A DNA stretch of 5,718 bases, taken from positions 1 to 5,718 of the forward strand of contig CADBQC010000147.1 of the NCBI GenBank assembly GCA_902796745.1, given 5' to 3'. The position numbers and the translations under genes are program-made. This document shows, piece by piece, positions 1 through 5,718 of this stretch (positions are counted from its first letter, which is position 1; every line of letters starts with the position of its first letter). The notes below the pieces were generated by a model. It was not told where the DNA came from, ran no database searches, and worked only from the letters and a program-made list of their open reading frames with translations. Source of the stretch: an uncultured Pseudomonadota bacterium. Its GTDB lineage: Bacteria; Pseudomonadota; Alphaproteobacteria; RUG11792.

Positions 1-83
1 AAAACCTAGCAATATCCATTGCTCTCTTCGCTAGATTTCGTATCAACAGCTCTATCGATGAACTAATTGCATTGCTAAAGTAA
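1..83 (+). CDS. possible 3' end of an unidentified gene (partial)
   Basis: The frame beginning at base 3 stays open from the window edge to a TAA at 81-83, giving 26 codons that end ...[11 protein letters not shown]. The other two plus-strand frames hit stops within the first 35 bases. The residues look like an ordinary soluble C-terminus with a hydrophobic stretch ([12 protein letters not shown]) followed by a short amphipathic helix. I do not recognise the family. It would end 85 bases before rpmE on the same strand, but rpmE has its own promoter-like sequence in between, so they need not form one operon. An open stretch of 26 codons can occur by chance, so confidence is low. Confidence 0.3.
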   Translation, partial: NLAISIALFARFRINSSIDELIALLK

Positions 84-105
84 AACTATCACTTATACAC
101 CATCA

Positions 106-134
106 TTGCCGTGTGCTACAAAATGTGTTATAAG
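106..134 (+). promoter_or_regulatory. sigma-70-type promoter of rpmE
   Basis: A -35-like TTGCCG at 106-111 (4 of 6 consensus bases) and a -10-like TATAAG at 129-134 (5 of 6) are separated by exactly 17 bases. Transcription would start near 141, leaving a leader of about 28 bases before the rpmE ATG at 169. This supports the ATG start over the in-frame TTG at 106, which lies inside the -35 box. It is read by eye; AT-rich DNA gives chance matches, but the spacing and position are good. Confidence 0.55.
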
Positions 135-168
135 TAAAGCTATGGAACGTTTTTTGCGACTAAGAACA

Positions 169-387
169 ATGAAAAAAAATATTCATCCTGATTACCATGA
201 GATATCGGTAGTTTTGACGAACGGGGAAAAGTTTGAAACAAAATCGACGTATGGAAAAACTGGCGAGACGATAAACTTGGATATTGATCCGATAAGTCAT
301 CCAGCATGGACTGGAGCCGGTCAAAAATTGGTGGATACAGCGGGACAAATAAGCAAATTTAACAAGCGATACAATATTAAAGCGTAG
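169..387 (+). CDS. rpmE: 50S ribosomal protein L31 (bL31)
   Basis: This encodes a 72-residue small protein of the large ribosomal subunit, which in known ribosomes contacts the 5S rRNA/central protuberance region and bridges to the small subunit. The family pattern is clear: [12 protein letters not shown] at the N-terminus, a [14 protein letters not shown] strand region, [13 protein letters not shown] in the middle and a basic FNKRYNIKA tail. It has no cysteines, so it lacks the zinc-binding Cys residues of the C+ form of L31; this is usual for alphaproteobacterial L31. ATG at 169 is chosen because the family starts with MKK-IHP and a promoter lies just upstream; the frame also runs open back to a TTG at 106, which would add 21 non-conserved residues. 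There is no strong Shine-Dalgarno sequence. The gene is transcribed convergently toward glmS, with a 564-bp gap between them. Confidence 0.96.
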   Translation: MKKNIHPDYHEISVVLTNGEKFETKSTYGKTGETINLDIDPISHPAWTGAGQKLVDTAGQISKFNKRYNIKA

Positions 388-448
388 GATTGTTACAATT
401 CTGCCTTATTATCAAATGGATAGATTACTGCTCGAAGTTCTGATTTTT

Positions 449-483
449 ACATTGCTTTGTCGTAGCAGATGTGGGGGTTTTTT
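449..483 (+). terminator. possible rpmE terminator
   Basis: The bases at 449-456 (ACATTGCT) can pair with 464-472 (AGCAGATGT) around a 7-base loop, with one bulged G at 468. GGGGG and then six Ts (478-483) follow. It sits about 60 bases after the rpmE stop on the same strand. The five Gs between stem and T-run, and the bulge, make it an imperfect intrinsic terminator, so this is a tentative call. Confidence 0.3.
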
Positions 484-695
484 CTGATAATTAGGGAAGA
501 CTTAGGTGTTTTTTCTCTCCACATAGTTGGGTGAGTGGAAGACTCTGTATCGTGGGAATATAACACGGAGTGTACTGGTTTTACAAAATAAAGTGCATAG
601 CTGTGTGACAAGGAACCTACCATGCCAATTACGTAAATATGTTCAGCAAAAATGTGGATACTGCTCACATGATCCATATCTCTCGTTGGCTCATA

Positions 696-725
696 TTGAA
701 ATTAGCTACAACGGGCAAAAATAAT
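696..725 (+). promoter_or_regulatory. weak promoter-like match in the gap
   Basis: TTGAAA at 696-701 (5 of 6) is followed after 18 bases by AATAAT at 720-725 (5 of 6). A transcript would start near 732 and run toward the 3' end of glmS on the opposite strand. No ORF follows it, so it would have to drive a small or antisense RNA. AT-rich sequence yields such matches by chance. Confidence 0.18.
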
Positions 726-951
726 TCCAAGATTAAGTAAGAGAGACTAGAAAAAGTATCGATAAATATGAGGATATTTTTTCGAAGGTGGCGAACAAAT
801 TATTGATATAAAAAATATATAGTATAACATCATAAACACGCTACACTCACCATATCTGCATGCAGTGGTACTCTTTATATTCCGTTTTTCAAAACCTGAT
901 ATAGATTTTGTTAGCTTCCGGTAGTATGGATATTCTATGTGTGAAGTTCAT

Positions 952-2727
952 TCATTCCACAGTTACTGATTTTGCAAGATTTCGAGGTTTATCAACATCA
1001 TGTCCCTTTGCATTCGCTGTGTAATAGGCTAACAAGTGTATGAATGTTGTTAGAGAAAATGGCAAATATAATGGACTGTTTGGAGGCAAAAATACGCATT
1101 CTACATTGTCATTTTTATCTATTCCGTGCAGAAGGTCTTTTGCATCACTCGTTGTTATCAATAGAATTTTCCCATTTCTTGCCAAGATTTCTTGAGTATT
1201 AGAAATTGTCTTATCGAAATATTTGTCATATGGTGCCAAAGCCATCGTGTAAACATTTTCGTCAATGATTGCTATTGGTCCATGCTTTATTTCCCCCGCA
1301 GGATATCCTTCTGCACTGATATATGAAAGCTCCTTTATTTTTAACGCACCTTCAAGAGCTATTGGATAACTTACTCCCCGACCTATATAGAATAAACTTC
1401 GGCTATTCTTTATTTTATTAGCTAACCTGGTAAAATCATAATTACCATTCAGCACTGCATTGATCGACAGTTCTACTGCTTTGATATCTATGTTTTTGTA
1501 ACATAACATCAATAAGGACAATATTTGTGCAACGAACGCTTTTGTTGATGCAACGCCAATTTCTACACCGGCTTCAGTCTTTAGGACGAAATCAGCCTCT
1601 CTTGCTATTGAAGAAGTATCAACATTAACAAGTGCTAGTGTCTTTATGCCTGCCTCCTTGACAAGTCTCATAGCACACAAGGTGTCTATTGTCTCCCCAG
1701 ATTGGCTTATAAAGATATATAAAGAATTTTTAGCAAATACTGGATTTCTATAACGGAATTCAGAGGCTATTTCAACATCAACATGAATTTTTGCTATATC
1801 CTCTATCCAATATTTGGCAACAGCGCCGGCGTAGTATGAAGTACCACAAGCAATTATAGAAATGTTGTCGAATTCCGAAATATCTATATCGTAATTAAAT
1901 TTCTCATAGGTTCTTCTCGCGACAGTAGCTTCCTCAAAAATTTCTTTCAGCATAAAGGAGTCATAGCCTTTTTTGCTGACATCATCTAGAGATACCTTAT
2001 TGGGTACTGTTTCGCGTCTAATGCTTTGTCCATTTGATTCGAAAATTTCGTATGAAAGTTGCCTGCCTTTTCTAACAACGACGATATCTCCTTCTTCTAG
2101 GTACGCCAGTTCATTTGCTAATGTTGATAACGCGACCGCATCAGAAGCTATATACCCGCTTTGCTTGTCAGGGCTAAGACCGACAGCCATTGGAGAACCT
2201 TTTTTTGCGCCCAGTAAAATATCCGGCTCTTTTTCATAAATAGCGACTATAGCAAATGTTCCCACTAGTTCAGAAATAGATTTTTGGAATGCTTCGAAAA
2301 ACTGTTCTCCAGTTTTTATATGACTTGCAATTAACTTGGCAATAACTTCTGTATCAGTCTCACTTTCAAAGATATATCCTTCATTAACAAGTTGTTTTTT
2401 CAATTCTTGATAATTTTCAATAATGCCATTGTGAACTATAGCTACGCCATCCGCCGTATGAGGATGGGCATTAGATTCGGTTACTTTTCCATGAGTTGCC
2501 CACCTGGTATGTCCTATTCCAGTGTGAGCTTTTATATGTTGCTTTTCTAACACTTCCTTTAAATGTTGTACTTTTCCAACGGTTCGTATGCGCTTTAATG
2601 AGGAATTATCATCTAAATAAGCAACTCCTGCCGAATCGTATCCTCGATATTCAAGTCGCTCCAAAGCTGAAATAAGATCCTTTGAAACATTATCGCTATA
2701 GCTTAACGATGCAATTATCCCACACAT
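952..2727 (-). CDS. glmS: glutamine--fructose-6-phosphate aminotransferase (isomerizing)
   Basis: GlmS makes glucosamine-6-phosphate and glutamate from fructose-6-phosphate and glutamine, the first committed cytoplasmic step toward UDP-GlcNAc, peptidoglycan and lipid A. The protein has 591 residues (E. coli has 609) and appears intact. It starts MCGI, exposing the nucleophilic Cys2 of the class II glutaminase domain once Met is removed. HTRWATHG (73-80), NAHPH (86-90), HNGIIENY (99-106) and the SETDTE segment (about 122-127) complete that domain. The isomerase half has two SIS domains, with ACGTS (293-297), SQSGET (341-346), GVASTKAF (391-398) and the catalytic ELSY/EIKHGPIA region (E466, H482). 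The C-terminus is the classic LAKSVTVE with the catalytic Lys586. The ATG is fixed by the Cys2 requirement. No good Shine-Dalgarno precedes it. It lies 69 bases after the DUF167 gene on the same strand and may be read from the cckA message or its own promoter. Confidence 0.98.
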   Translation of the reverse strand: MCGIIASLSYSDNVSKDLISALERLEYRGYDSAGVAYLDDNSSLKRIRTVGKVQHLKEVLEKQHIKAHTGIGHTRWATHGKVTESNAHPHTADGVAIVHNGIIENYQELKKQLVNEGYIFESETDTEVIAKLIASHIKTGEQFFEAFQKSISELVGTFAIVAIYEKEPDILLGAKKGSPMAVGLSPDKQSGYIASDAVALSTLANELAYLEEGDIVVVRKGRQLSYEIFESNGQSIRRETVPNKVSLDDVSKKGYDSFMLKEIFEEATVARRTYEKFNYDIDISEFDNISIIACGTSYYAGAVAKYWIEDIAKIHVDVEIASEFRYRNPVFAKNSLYIFISQSGETIDTLCAMRLVKEAGIKTLALVNVDTSSIAREADFVLKTEAGVEIGVASTKAFVAQILSLLMLCYKNIDIKAVELSINAVLNGNYDFTRLANKIKNSRSLFYIGRGVSYPIALEGALKIKELSYISAEGYPAGEIKHGPIAIIDENVYTMALAPYDKYFDKTISNTQEILARNGKILLITTSDAKDLLHGIDKNDNVECVFLPPNSPLYLPFSLTTFIHLLAYYTANAKGHDVDKPRNLAKSVTVE

Positions 2728-2740
2728 AATTACAAATTTT

Positions 2741-2757
2741 TCTGAACCTTTTTCAGA
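2741..2757 (-). promoter_or_regulatory. hairpin in the glmS leader
   Basis: In the 69-bp spacer before glmS, TCTGAA and TTCAGA form a perfect 6-bp stem around a 5-base loop. Read in the glmS direction the loop is AAAGG, the only Shine-Dalgarno-like bases in the leader, but they end 19 bases before the ATG, which is too far for normal use. The hairpin is followed by AAAAATTT, not a U-tract, so it is not a standard terminator. A GATAAT just upstream (about 2756-2761) could be a -10 box, without a good -35. The role is unknown; it may be chance. Confidence 0.28.
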
Positions 2758-2796
2758 TTATCCCATAAATTTTCAAAATTTTGTTATTACAAATTA

Positions 2797-3108
2797 TTAC
2801 ATATATCCATTTACTAATTCAGCGATATCAGCTACCAGAACATTAATTATTTCTATTCGTTTTTCCCTAGATTTATGTCCACGTTTTATCGATATTTGTG
2901 ATTTCGGGACACGGAGTATTTCAGATAAAAATTTTATCAGCGCTATATTTGCCCTGTTTTCTGTTGGTTTCTCATGTATTGCAATTTTTATTTCTTTCCC
3001 ACGAGTGGTATCAACAATTCCGATCACTTTTTCTTCCTTAGCCCCGGGCACTAGGTGTACTGAAAATTCTATTCCCAATTTTGTGGTGCAGAAAATATCA
3101 CTGAGCAT
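2797..3108 (-). CDS. DUF167 (YggU-family) protein
   Basis: This is a 103-residue protein of the DUF167/YggU family, a small alpha/beta fold widespread in bacteria and found in eukaryotes; its biochemical role is not settled. The family pattern is visible: a first strand ending VHLVPGAKEEKV (about 17-28), the central signature KPTENRANIALIKFLSEIL (47-65), then LRVPKSQISIKRG and HKSREKRIEI with the conserved Ser-Arg at 80-81. The length is normal for the family. There is no signal peptide or membrane segment, so it should be cytosolic. Its ATG at 3106-3108 lies inside the end of cckA, with an 11-base overlap in a different frame, which suggests translational coupling in place of a strong ribosome site. 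glmS follows 69 bases downstream. The family call is firm; no function should be read from it. Confidence 0.9.
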   Translation of the reverse strand: MLSDIFCTTKLGIEFSVHLVPGAKEEKVIGIVDTTRGKEIKIAIHEKPTENRANIALIKFLSEILRVPKSQISIKRGHKSREKRIEIINVLVADIAELVNGYM

Positions 3109-5464
3109 TTTGTAGCACTTTCTTAACTTTCACTGCTAAATCTCGCAAGGTAAATGGTTTTTGCAGAAAGTGTATATCCGCGTTTTTGCTTGCATCTTGC
3201 CTAAATGTTTCTTCAGTATAACCAGATATAAAGATTGTCTTTAAGCTAGGGATTTTTTCTTTCAATATATTACTCAAAGTCGGCCCATCCATTTTGGGCA
3301 TTACAACATCAGTAACTAATAAATCGAATTGTTCTTTGTCTGCTATCTGCAATGCTTCCTCTCCGCTCGATGCTTCAAGTATCTTGTATCCTTTTTCACG
3401 CAAAGCTCTTGCAGAAAATAATCTCACTGGTTCTTCATCCTCGACCAACAATATCGTCTCCGTGCCCGTTAGATCTTTCCATTCCTCATTCTCGTGTGTT
3501 TTTTCCATCAGTTCTGTACCCTCATAGCGGGGAATGTATATTTTAAAGCTTGTGCCTTCATTTATAACTGATTGCACATTTATAAAACTACCATTTTGGT
3601 TTATTATACCGTAAACAGTTGCTAAACCCAGACCCGTTCCAGTACCTGCTTTTTTGCGGATATTTTCATCTTTTTTGGAAAAGAATGGCTCAAAAATATT
3701 ATTGATATCTTCTGGAGGTATTCCGCATCCATTATCACTTATCTCGATGACAACATAATCTCCGACCGGGGCTATATCATTTACACATGCAAATTCTTTA
3801 TCGGCATAAAAATTCTTTGTTGTTATTTTAATTTTGCCGTTCTCTTTAATCGCATCTCTGGCATTTACAACTAGATTTATCAGCATTTGTTCGAATTGGC
3901 TTTCATCAATTTTAACTTGCCAAATTTCACGCCCATGAACTATTTCTAGTTCTATATCAATTCCAACTAATCTCCGTAGTAGCTCAGAAATGCTGATCAA
4001 AGTTTCGGTGACTGATACAACTTTAGGAGTTAATGTCTGTTGCTTTGAAAAAGCTAACAACTGTTTAACTAAGACAGCTGCCCTGCTCGCATTTTGCTTT
4101 ATCTGGATAACATCTCCATACGAAGGATCAGCAGGAATATGCCTTTGCAACAAGAGATCGCAAAAGCCAATCATCGCAGTCAGAAGATTATTGAAATCAT
4201 GAGCAATCCCTCCGGTTAACTGCCCCATAGCCTGCATCTTTTGGGCTTGCAATAATCTCTGTTCCAAAGACTTTTGTGCTGAGATATTGATTAACTGTAT
4301 AAGCAAATGTGAACCAATCTGGCTTATATAAGCCATCGCTATATCATTGCCTTCCAGAAATTTTATTTCTAGTTTCTGAGGAAGAGCGTTGGGATCATGC
4401 GCTACCTGTAGACGAGATAAGAATCCTTGATCAATCTTTATGAATTCATCGATATTATCTCCAATTTGTGTTGTTTTATTACGTTTCATAGTTACCTTAT
4501 CTTGCATAATCAAAGCAAATGCAGGATTAAACTCGACAATTTTCCCAGACATTGTCGTGATAACTGAAGGGATGGAAGTAAATTCAAAAACATTCTTACT
4601 TATTTCTCCCCCCTGGTAATGCGTATTGATAAAATCGTTAGATTTGTATAGGATCCATGCTGGAATTGAAGTATCTGCATTTACCGCTGATTTAACCACA
4701 ACCGCCGGAAATGTTCGAGTAAAACGTGGTTTTACCGTCACATTTAGTTGCTTTTGTGGGGGAATGTCGCTATTAAAATTTTCTATAAATTCACCAATAT
4801 TTATGCCTGATAACTTTTCTTTCTGTGCGTTAACCATATTTGCAAAAGTCGCATTTGCCCCAATAATTTCTCCAATATTATTTATGTAAAATATTCCAAA
4901 CGGAAAATGATCAATGAAATTTTCAAGCTTGTTGTAATTTTGTGATATTTTTTCTGCATCATAGAATTGTTTTGAGATATCGCTAATTGTTACAACTGAG
5001 ATTTTTTCTCCCGCCAAAGCGTTCTGAGCATCCAACGTATTTAGCGTCGCAAGCCACTTTTTAAATTGATTATGTAAACCTGAACCGGAACCAGAAACCA
5101 CGGTATTACATGGCATATTCGCTTCAAGGAAATTTCGGAAATTTTGATAATTCGTAGATGCTGTAATGCGAGTAGAAAGATTTTGTAGAAACTCTTCTTT
5201 ATTTTCATACAATTGCGGGTGAGTAGTATATACAATGTCGTCCTTTTCATCGAAAGCGATCACTTCATGATTTTTGGAAAGAATCTTAGAAACATCTCGT
5301 ATTATGTTTAGAAAGTATTCGGCTGAACGTAAATTTTTCTTCGCTTTAATATACATCCCCAAAATTGATATTGAGATTGCAACTGAAACGACACACCAAA
5401 ACGTAGCATTAGGCAAGAGGACATCAACGAACAATTTCCACAAAGTTTCCAAAATTTCCAGCAA
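3098..5464 (-). CDS. cckA: CckA-like hybrid sensor histidine kinase/response regulator
   Basis: CckA is the membrane kinase that, in alphaproteobacteria, passes phosphate through its own receiver to ChpT and on to CtrA and CpdR, controlling the cell cycle. Counted from TTG 5464 (788 aa), the order is: one membrane segment (about 22-41); a degenerate PAS-like region (about 57-172, ending VVTISDIS); two further PAS-like domains (about 179-277 and 289-395); and the kinase core. The core has GGIAHDFNN with phospho-acceptor His422, N-box [10 protein letters not shown] (530-539), G1 DNGCG (577-581), FEPFF (591-595) and GTGTGLGL (607-614). The C-terminal receiver has acidic residues near 675-678, phospho-acceptor Asp719, Ser747 in FISGYTEE, and Lys769 in QKPF. 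All catalytic residues are present. Known CckA usually has two N-terminal membrane helices; only one is clear here. No ATG exists near the start. The frame extends to TTG 5488 (796 aa), but TTG 5464 has the better ribosome site. The stop overlaps the DUF167 gene by 11 bases. The family call is strong; orthology rests on architecture and motifs. Confidence 0.92.
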   Translation of the reverse strand: MLEILETLWKLFVDVLLPNATFWCVVSVAISISILGMYIKAKKNLRSAEYFLNIIRDVSKILSKNHEVIAFDEKDDIVYTTHPQLYENKEEFLQNLSTRITASTNYQNFRNFLEANMPCNTVVSGSGSGLHNQFKKWLATLNTLDAQNALAGEKISVVTISDISKQFYDAEKISQNYNKLENFIDHFPFGIFYINNIGEIIGANATFANMVNAQKEKLSGINIGEFIENFNSDIPPQKQLNVTVKPRFTRTFPAVVVKSAVNADTSIPAWILYKSNDFINTHYQGGEISKNVFEFTSIPSVITTMSGKIVEFNPAFALIMQDKVTMKRNKTTQIGDNIDEFIKIDQGFLSRLQVAHDPNALPQKLEIKFLEGNDIAMAYISQIGSHLLIQLINISAQKSLEQRLLQAQKMQAMGQLTGGIAHDFNNLLTAMIGFCDLLLQRHIPADPSYGDVIQIKQNASRAAVLVKQLLAFSKQQTLTPKVVSVTETLISISELLRRLVGIDIELEIVHGREIWQVKIDESQFEQMLINLVVNARDAIKENGKIKITTKNFYADKEFACVNDIAPVGDYVVIEISDNGCGIPPEDINNIFEPFFSKKDENIRKKAGTGTGLGLATVYGIINQNGSFINVQSVINEGTSFKIYIPRYEGTELMEKTHENEEWKDLTGTETILLVEDEEPVRLFSARALREKGYKILEASSGEEALQIADKEQFDLLVTDVVMPKMDGPTLSNILKEKIPSLKTIFISGYTEETFRQDASKNADIHFLQKPFTLRDLAVKVKKVLQNAQ

Positions 5465-5475
5465 AGTGAGCCCCC
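5462..5475 (-). promoter_or_regulatory. ribosome site and TTG start that set the cckA N-terminus
   Basis: On the minus strand five Gs (5475-5471) stand six bases before a TTG at 5464-5462. They can pair with the CCUCC of 16S rRNA, allowing one G-U pair. The upstream in-frame TTG at 5488-5486 is preceded by AAAAGTATCTC, with no Shine-Dalgarno match. Other in-frame TTG codons at 5452 and 5443 have only GGA-type matches. The next ATG lies past the membrane segment and would remove it. Confidence 0.45.
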
Positions 5476-5499
5476 AACCAGATCGCAAGAGATACTTTT

Positions 5500-5530
5500 A
5501 TTTTACCAAAAATTTACAAGCAACGTACAA
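5500..5530 (-). promoter_or_regulatory. weak promoter candidate for cckA
   Basis: On the minus strand TAAAAT (5505-5500, 5 of 6 to the -10 consensus) lies 19 bases after TTGTAC (5530-5525, only 3 of 6 to the -35). Transcription would begin near 5493, leaving about 5 bases before TTG 5488 but about 29 before TTG 5464, which agrees with the later start. The -35 and the long spacer are poor, so this is tentative. Confidence 0.22.
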
Positions 5531-5549
5531 GTTCATAACCAACGAGGGA

Positions 5550-5578
5550 TTGGCAAGCTGGTAAATAAAAAGCATATT
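5550..5578 (+). promoter_or_regulatory. possible plus-strand promoter divergent from cckA
   Basis: TTGGCA at 5550-5555 (5 of 6) and CATATT at 5573-5578 (4 of 6) are 17 bases apart. The predicted start near 5585 falls just before the Shine-Dalgarno-like AAGGG at 5591-5595 and the ATG at 5603. It is the best plus-strand match I see between cckA and the right edge, but it is found by eye only. Confidence 0.33.
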
Positions 5579-5602
5579 AATTTTTGTGTAAAGGGTGATT
5601 AG

Positions 5603-5707
5603 ATGGATAAAAAATGTTGGCAATTTGCGCAGTTTGTGGATGTAAAGCGTTATGGAAAGCGGGTATTTTCAAAGGAAAATAAAGGTATAAGCAGAAACGG
5701 ACGCTAG
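5603..5707 (+). CDS. possible small basic protein, unrecognised
   Basis: This is a 34-codon ORF from ATG 5603 to TAG 5705-5707. AAGGG (5591-5595) lies seven bases before the ATG, good Shine-Dalgarno spacing, and a promoter-like pair precedes that. The product, beginning MDKKCWQFAQFV and ending SRNGR, is strongly basic (ten Lys/Arg against three Asp/Glu) with no membrane segment or signal peptide. I recognise no family. It would be divergent from cckA. A 34-codon ORF can arise by chance, and it may instead be the leader or a broken start of a gene beyond the window edge. Confidence 0.3.
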   Translation: MDKKCWQFAQFVDVKRYGKRVFSKENKGISRNGR

Positions 5708-5718
5708 AATGAAGTACT

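Larger units (their letters stand above)
388..951. other. 564-bp intergenic gap without a recognisable gene
   Basis: This gap lies between the convergent 3' ends of rpmE and glmS. Two short open frames occur, 527-724 on plus (65 codons) and 447-677 on minus (76 codons). They overlap each other, resemble no family I know, and lack well-spaced ribosome sites. I saw no tRNA T-loop motif and no signature of tmRNA, SRP RNA or RNase P RNA. Visible details are a small hairpin at 387-401 right at the rpmE stop, a terminator-like hairpin with a T-run at 449-483, a second T6 run at 509-514, a perfect 10-bp palindrome CTGCATGCAG at 856-865, and an AT-rich patch near 800-835. No clear U-tract terminator was found for glmS on the minus strand. 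The stretch may be decayed sequence, as is common in reduced genomes. Confidence 0.5.

Noticed and set aside
106..168. N-terminal extension of L31 from TTG 106
   Set aside because: The 21 extra residues are not part of the family and the TTG overlaps the -35 box of the predicted promoter.
447..677. 76-codon minus-strand ORF in the gap
   Set aside because: It has no recognisable family, a GAGAG only two bases from the ATG, and overlaps an equally unconvincing plus-strand ORF at 527-724. It could be a remnant, but nothing supports it.
527..724. 65-codon plus-strand ORF in the gap
   Set aside because: There is no family resemblance, no well-spaced ribosome site, and a cysteine-rich random-looking composition.
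856..865. CTGCATGCAG palindrome as a glmS terminator or operator
   Set aside because: It has no T-run on either strand and its flanks do not extend the stem cleanly; a single 10-bp palindrome is weak evidence.
1973..2239. 88-codon plus-strand ORF inside glmS
   Set aside because: It is a shadow of the glmS coding strand.
2728..2796. glmS ribozyme/riboswitch
   Set aside because: That RNA is known mainly from Gram-positive bacteria and needs far more than the 69 bases available here; none of its conserved core was seen.
5274..5564. 96-codon plus-strand ORF over the cckA start
   Set aside because: Most of it is the reverse complement of the well-supported cckA coding sequence, and the product resembles nothing.

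Overview
The window looks like the chromosome of an AT-rich alphaproteobacterium. The evidence is a CckA-type hybrid histidine kinase (a hallmark of that class) and a cysteine-free ribosomal protein L31 of the alphaproteobacterial kind. The low GC content, the 564-bp gap with no recognisable gene and the modest gene density would suit a host-associated lineage such as Rickettsiales or Holosporales. That placement is inference; no gene here fixes the order.

Layout. At the left edge is what may be the last 26 codons of an unidentified plus-strand gene. Next comes rpmE (169-387, plus) with a good sigma-70-like promoter just upstream. Positions 388-951 hold no convincing gene, only a possible rpmE terminator and a weak promoter-like match. 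From 952 to about 5464-5488 everything is on the minus strand, in transcription order cckA, a DUF167/YggU-family gene, then glmS. cckA and the DUF167 gene overlap by 11 bases, and a 69-bp AT-rich spacer with a small hairpin separates the DUF167 gene from glmS. To the right of cckA is a 230-bp divergent region with a possible plus-strand promoter, a Shine-Dalgarno-like site and a 34-codon ORF of unknown status.

Function. CckA would start the phosphorelay that controls the master cell-cycle regulator CtrA. GlmS makes glucosamine-6-phosphate, the first committed precursor of peptidoglycan and lipopolysaccharide. DUF167 proteins have no settled role. If the three genes are co-transcribed, a cell-cycle kinase shares a message with the entry step of envelope synthesis. 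The order alone does not prove regulatory coupling. No mobile element, CRISPR array, tRNA, rRNA or clearly novel system was seen; most of the window is ordinary housekeeping sequence.
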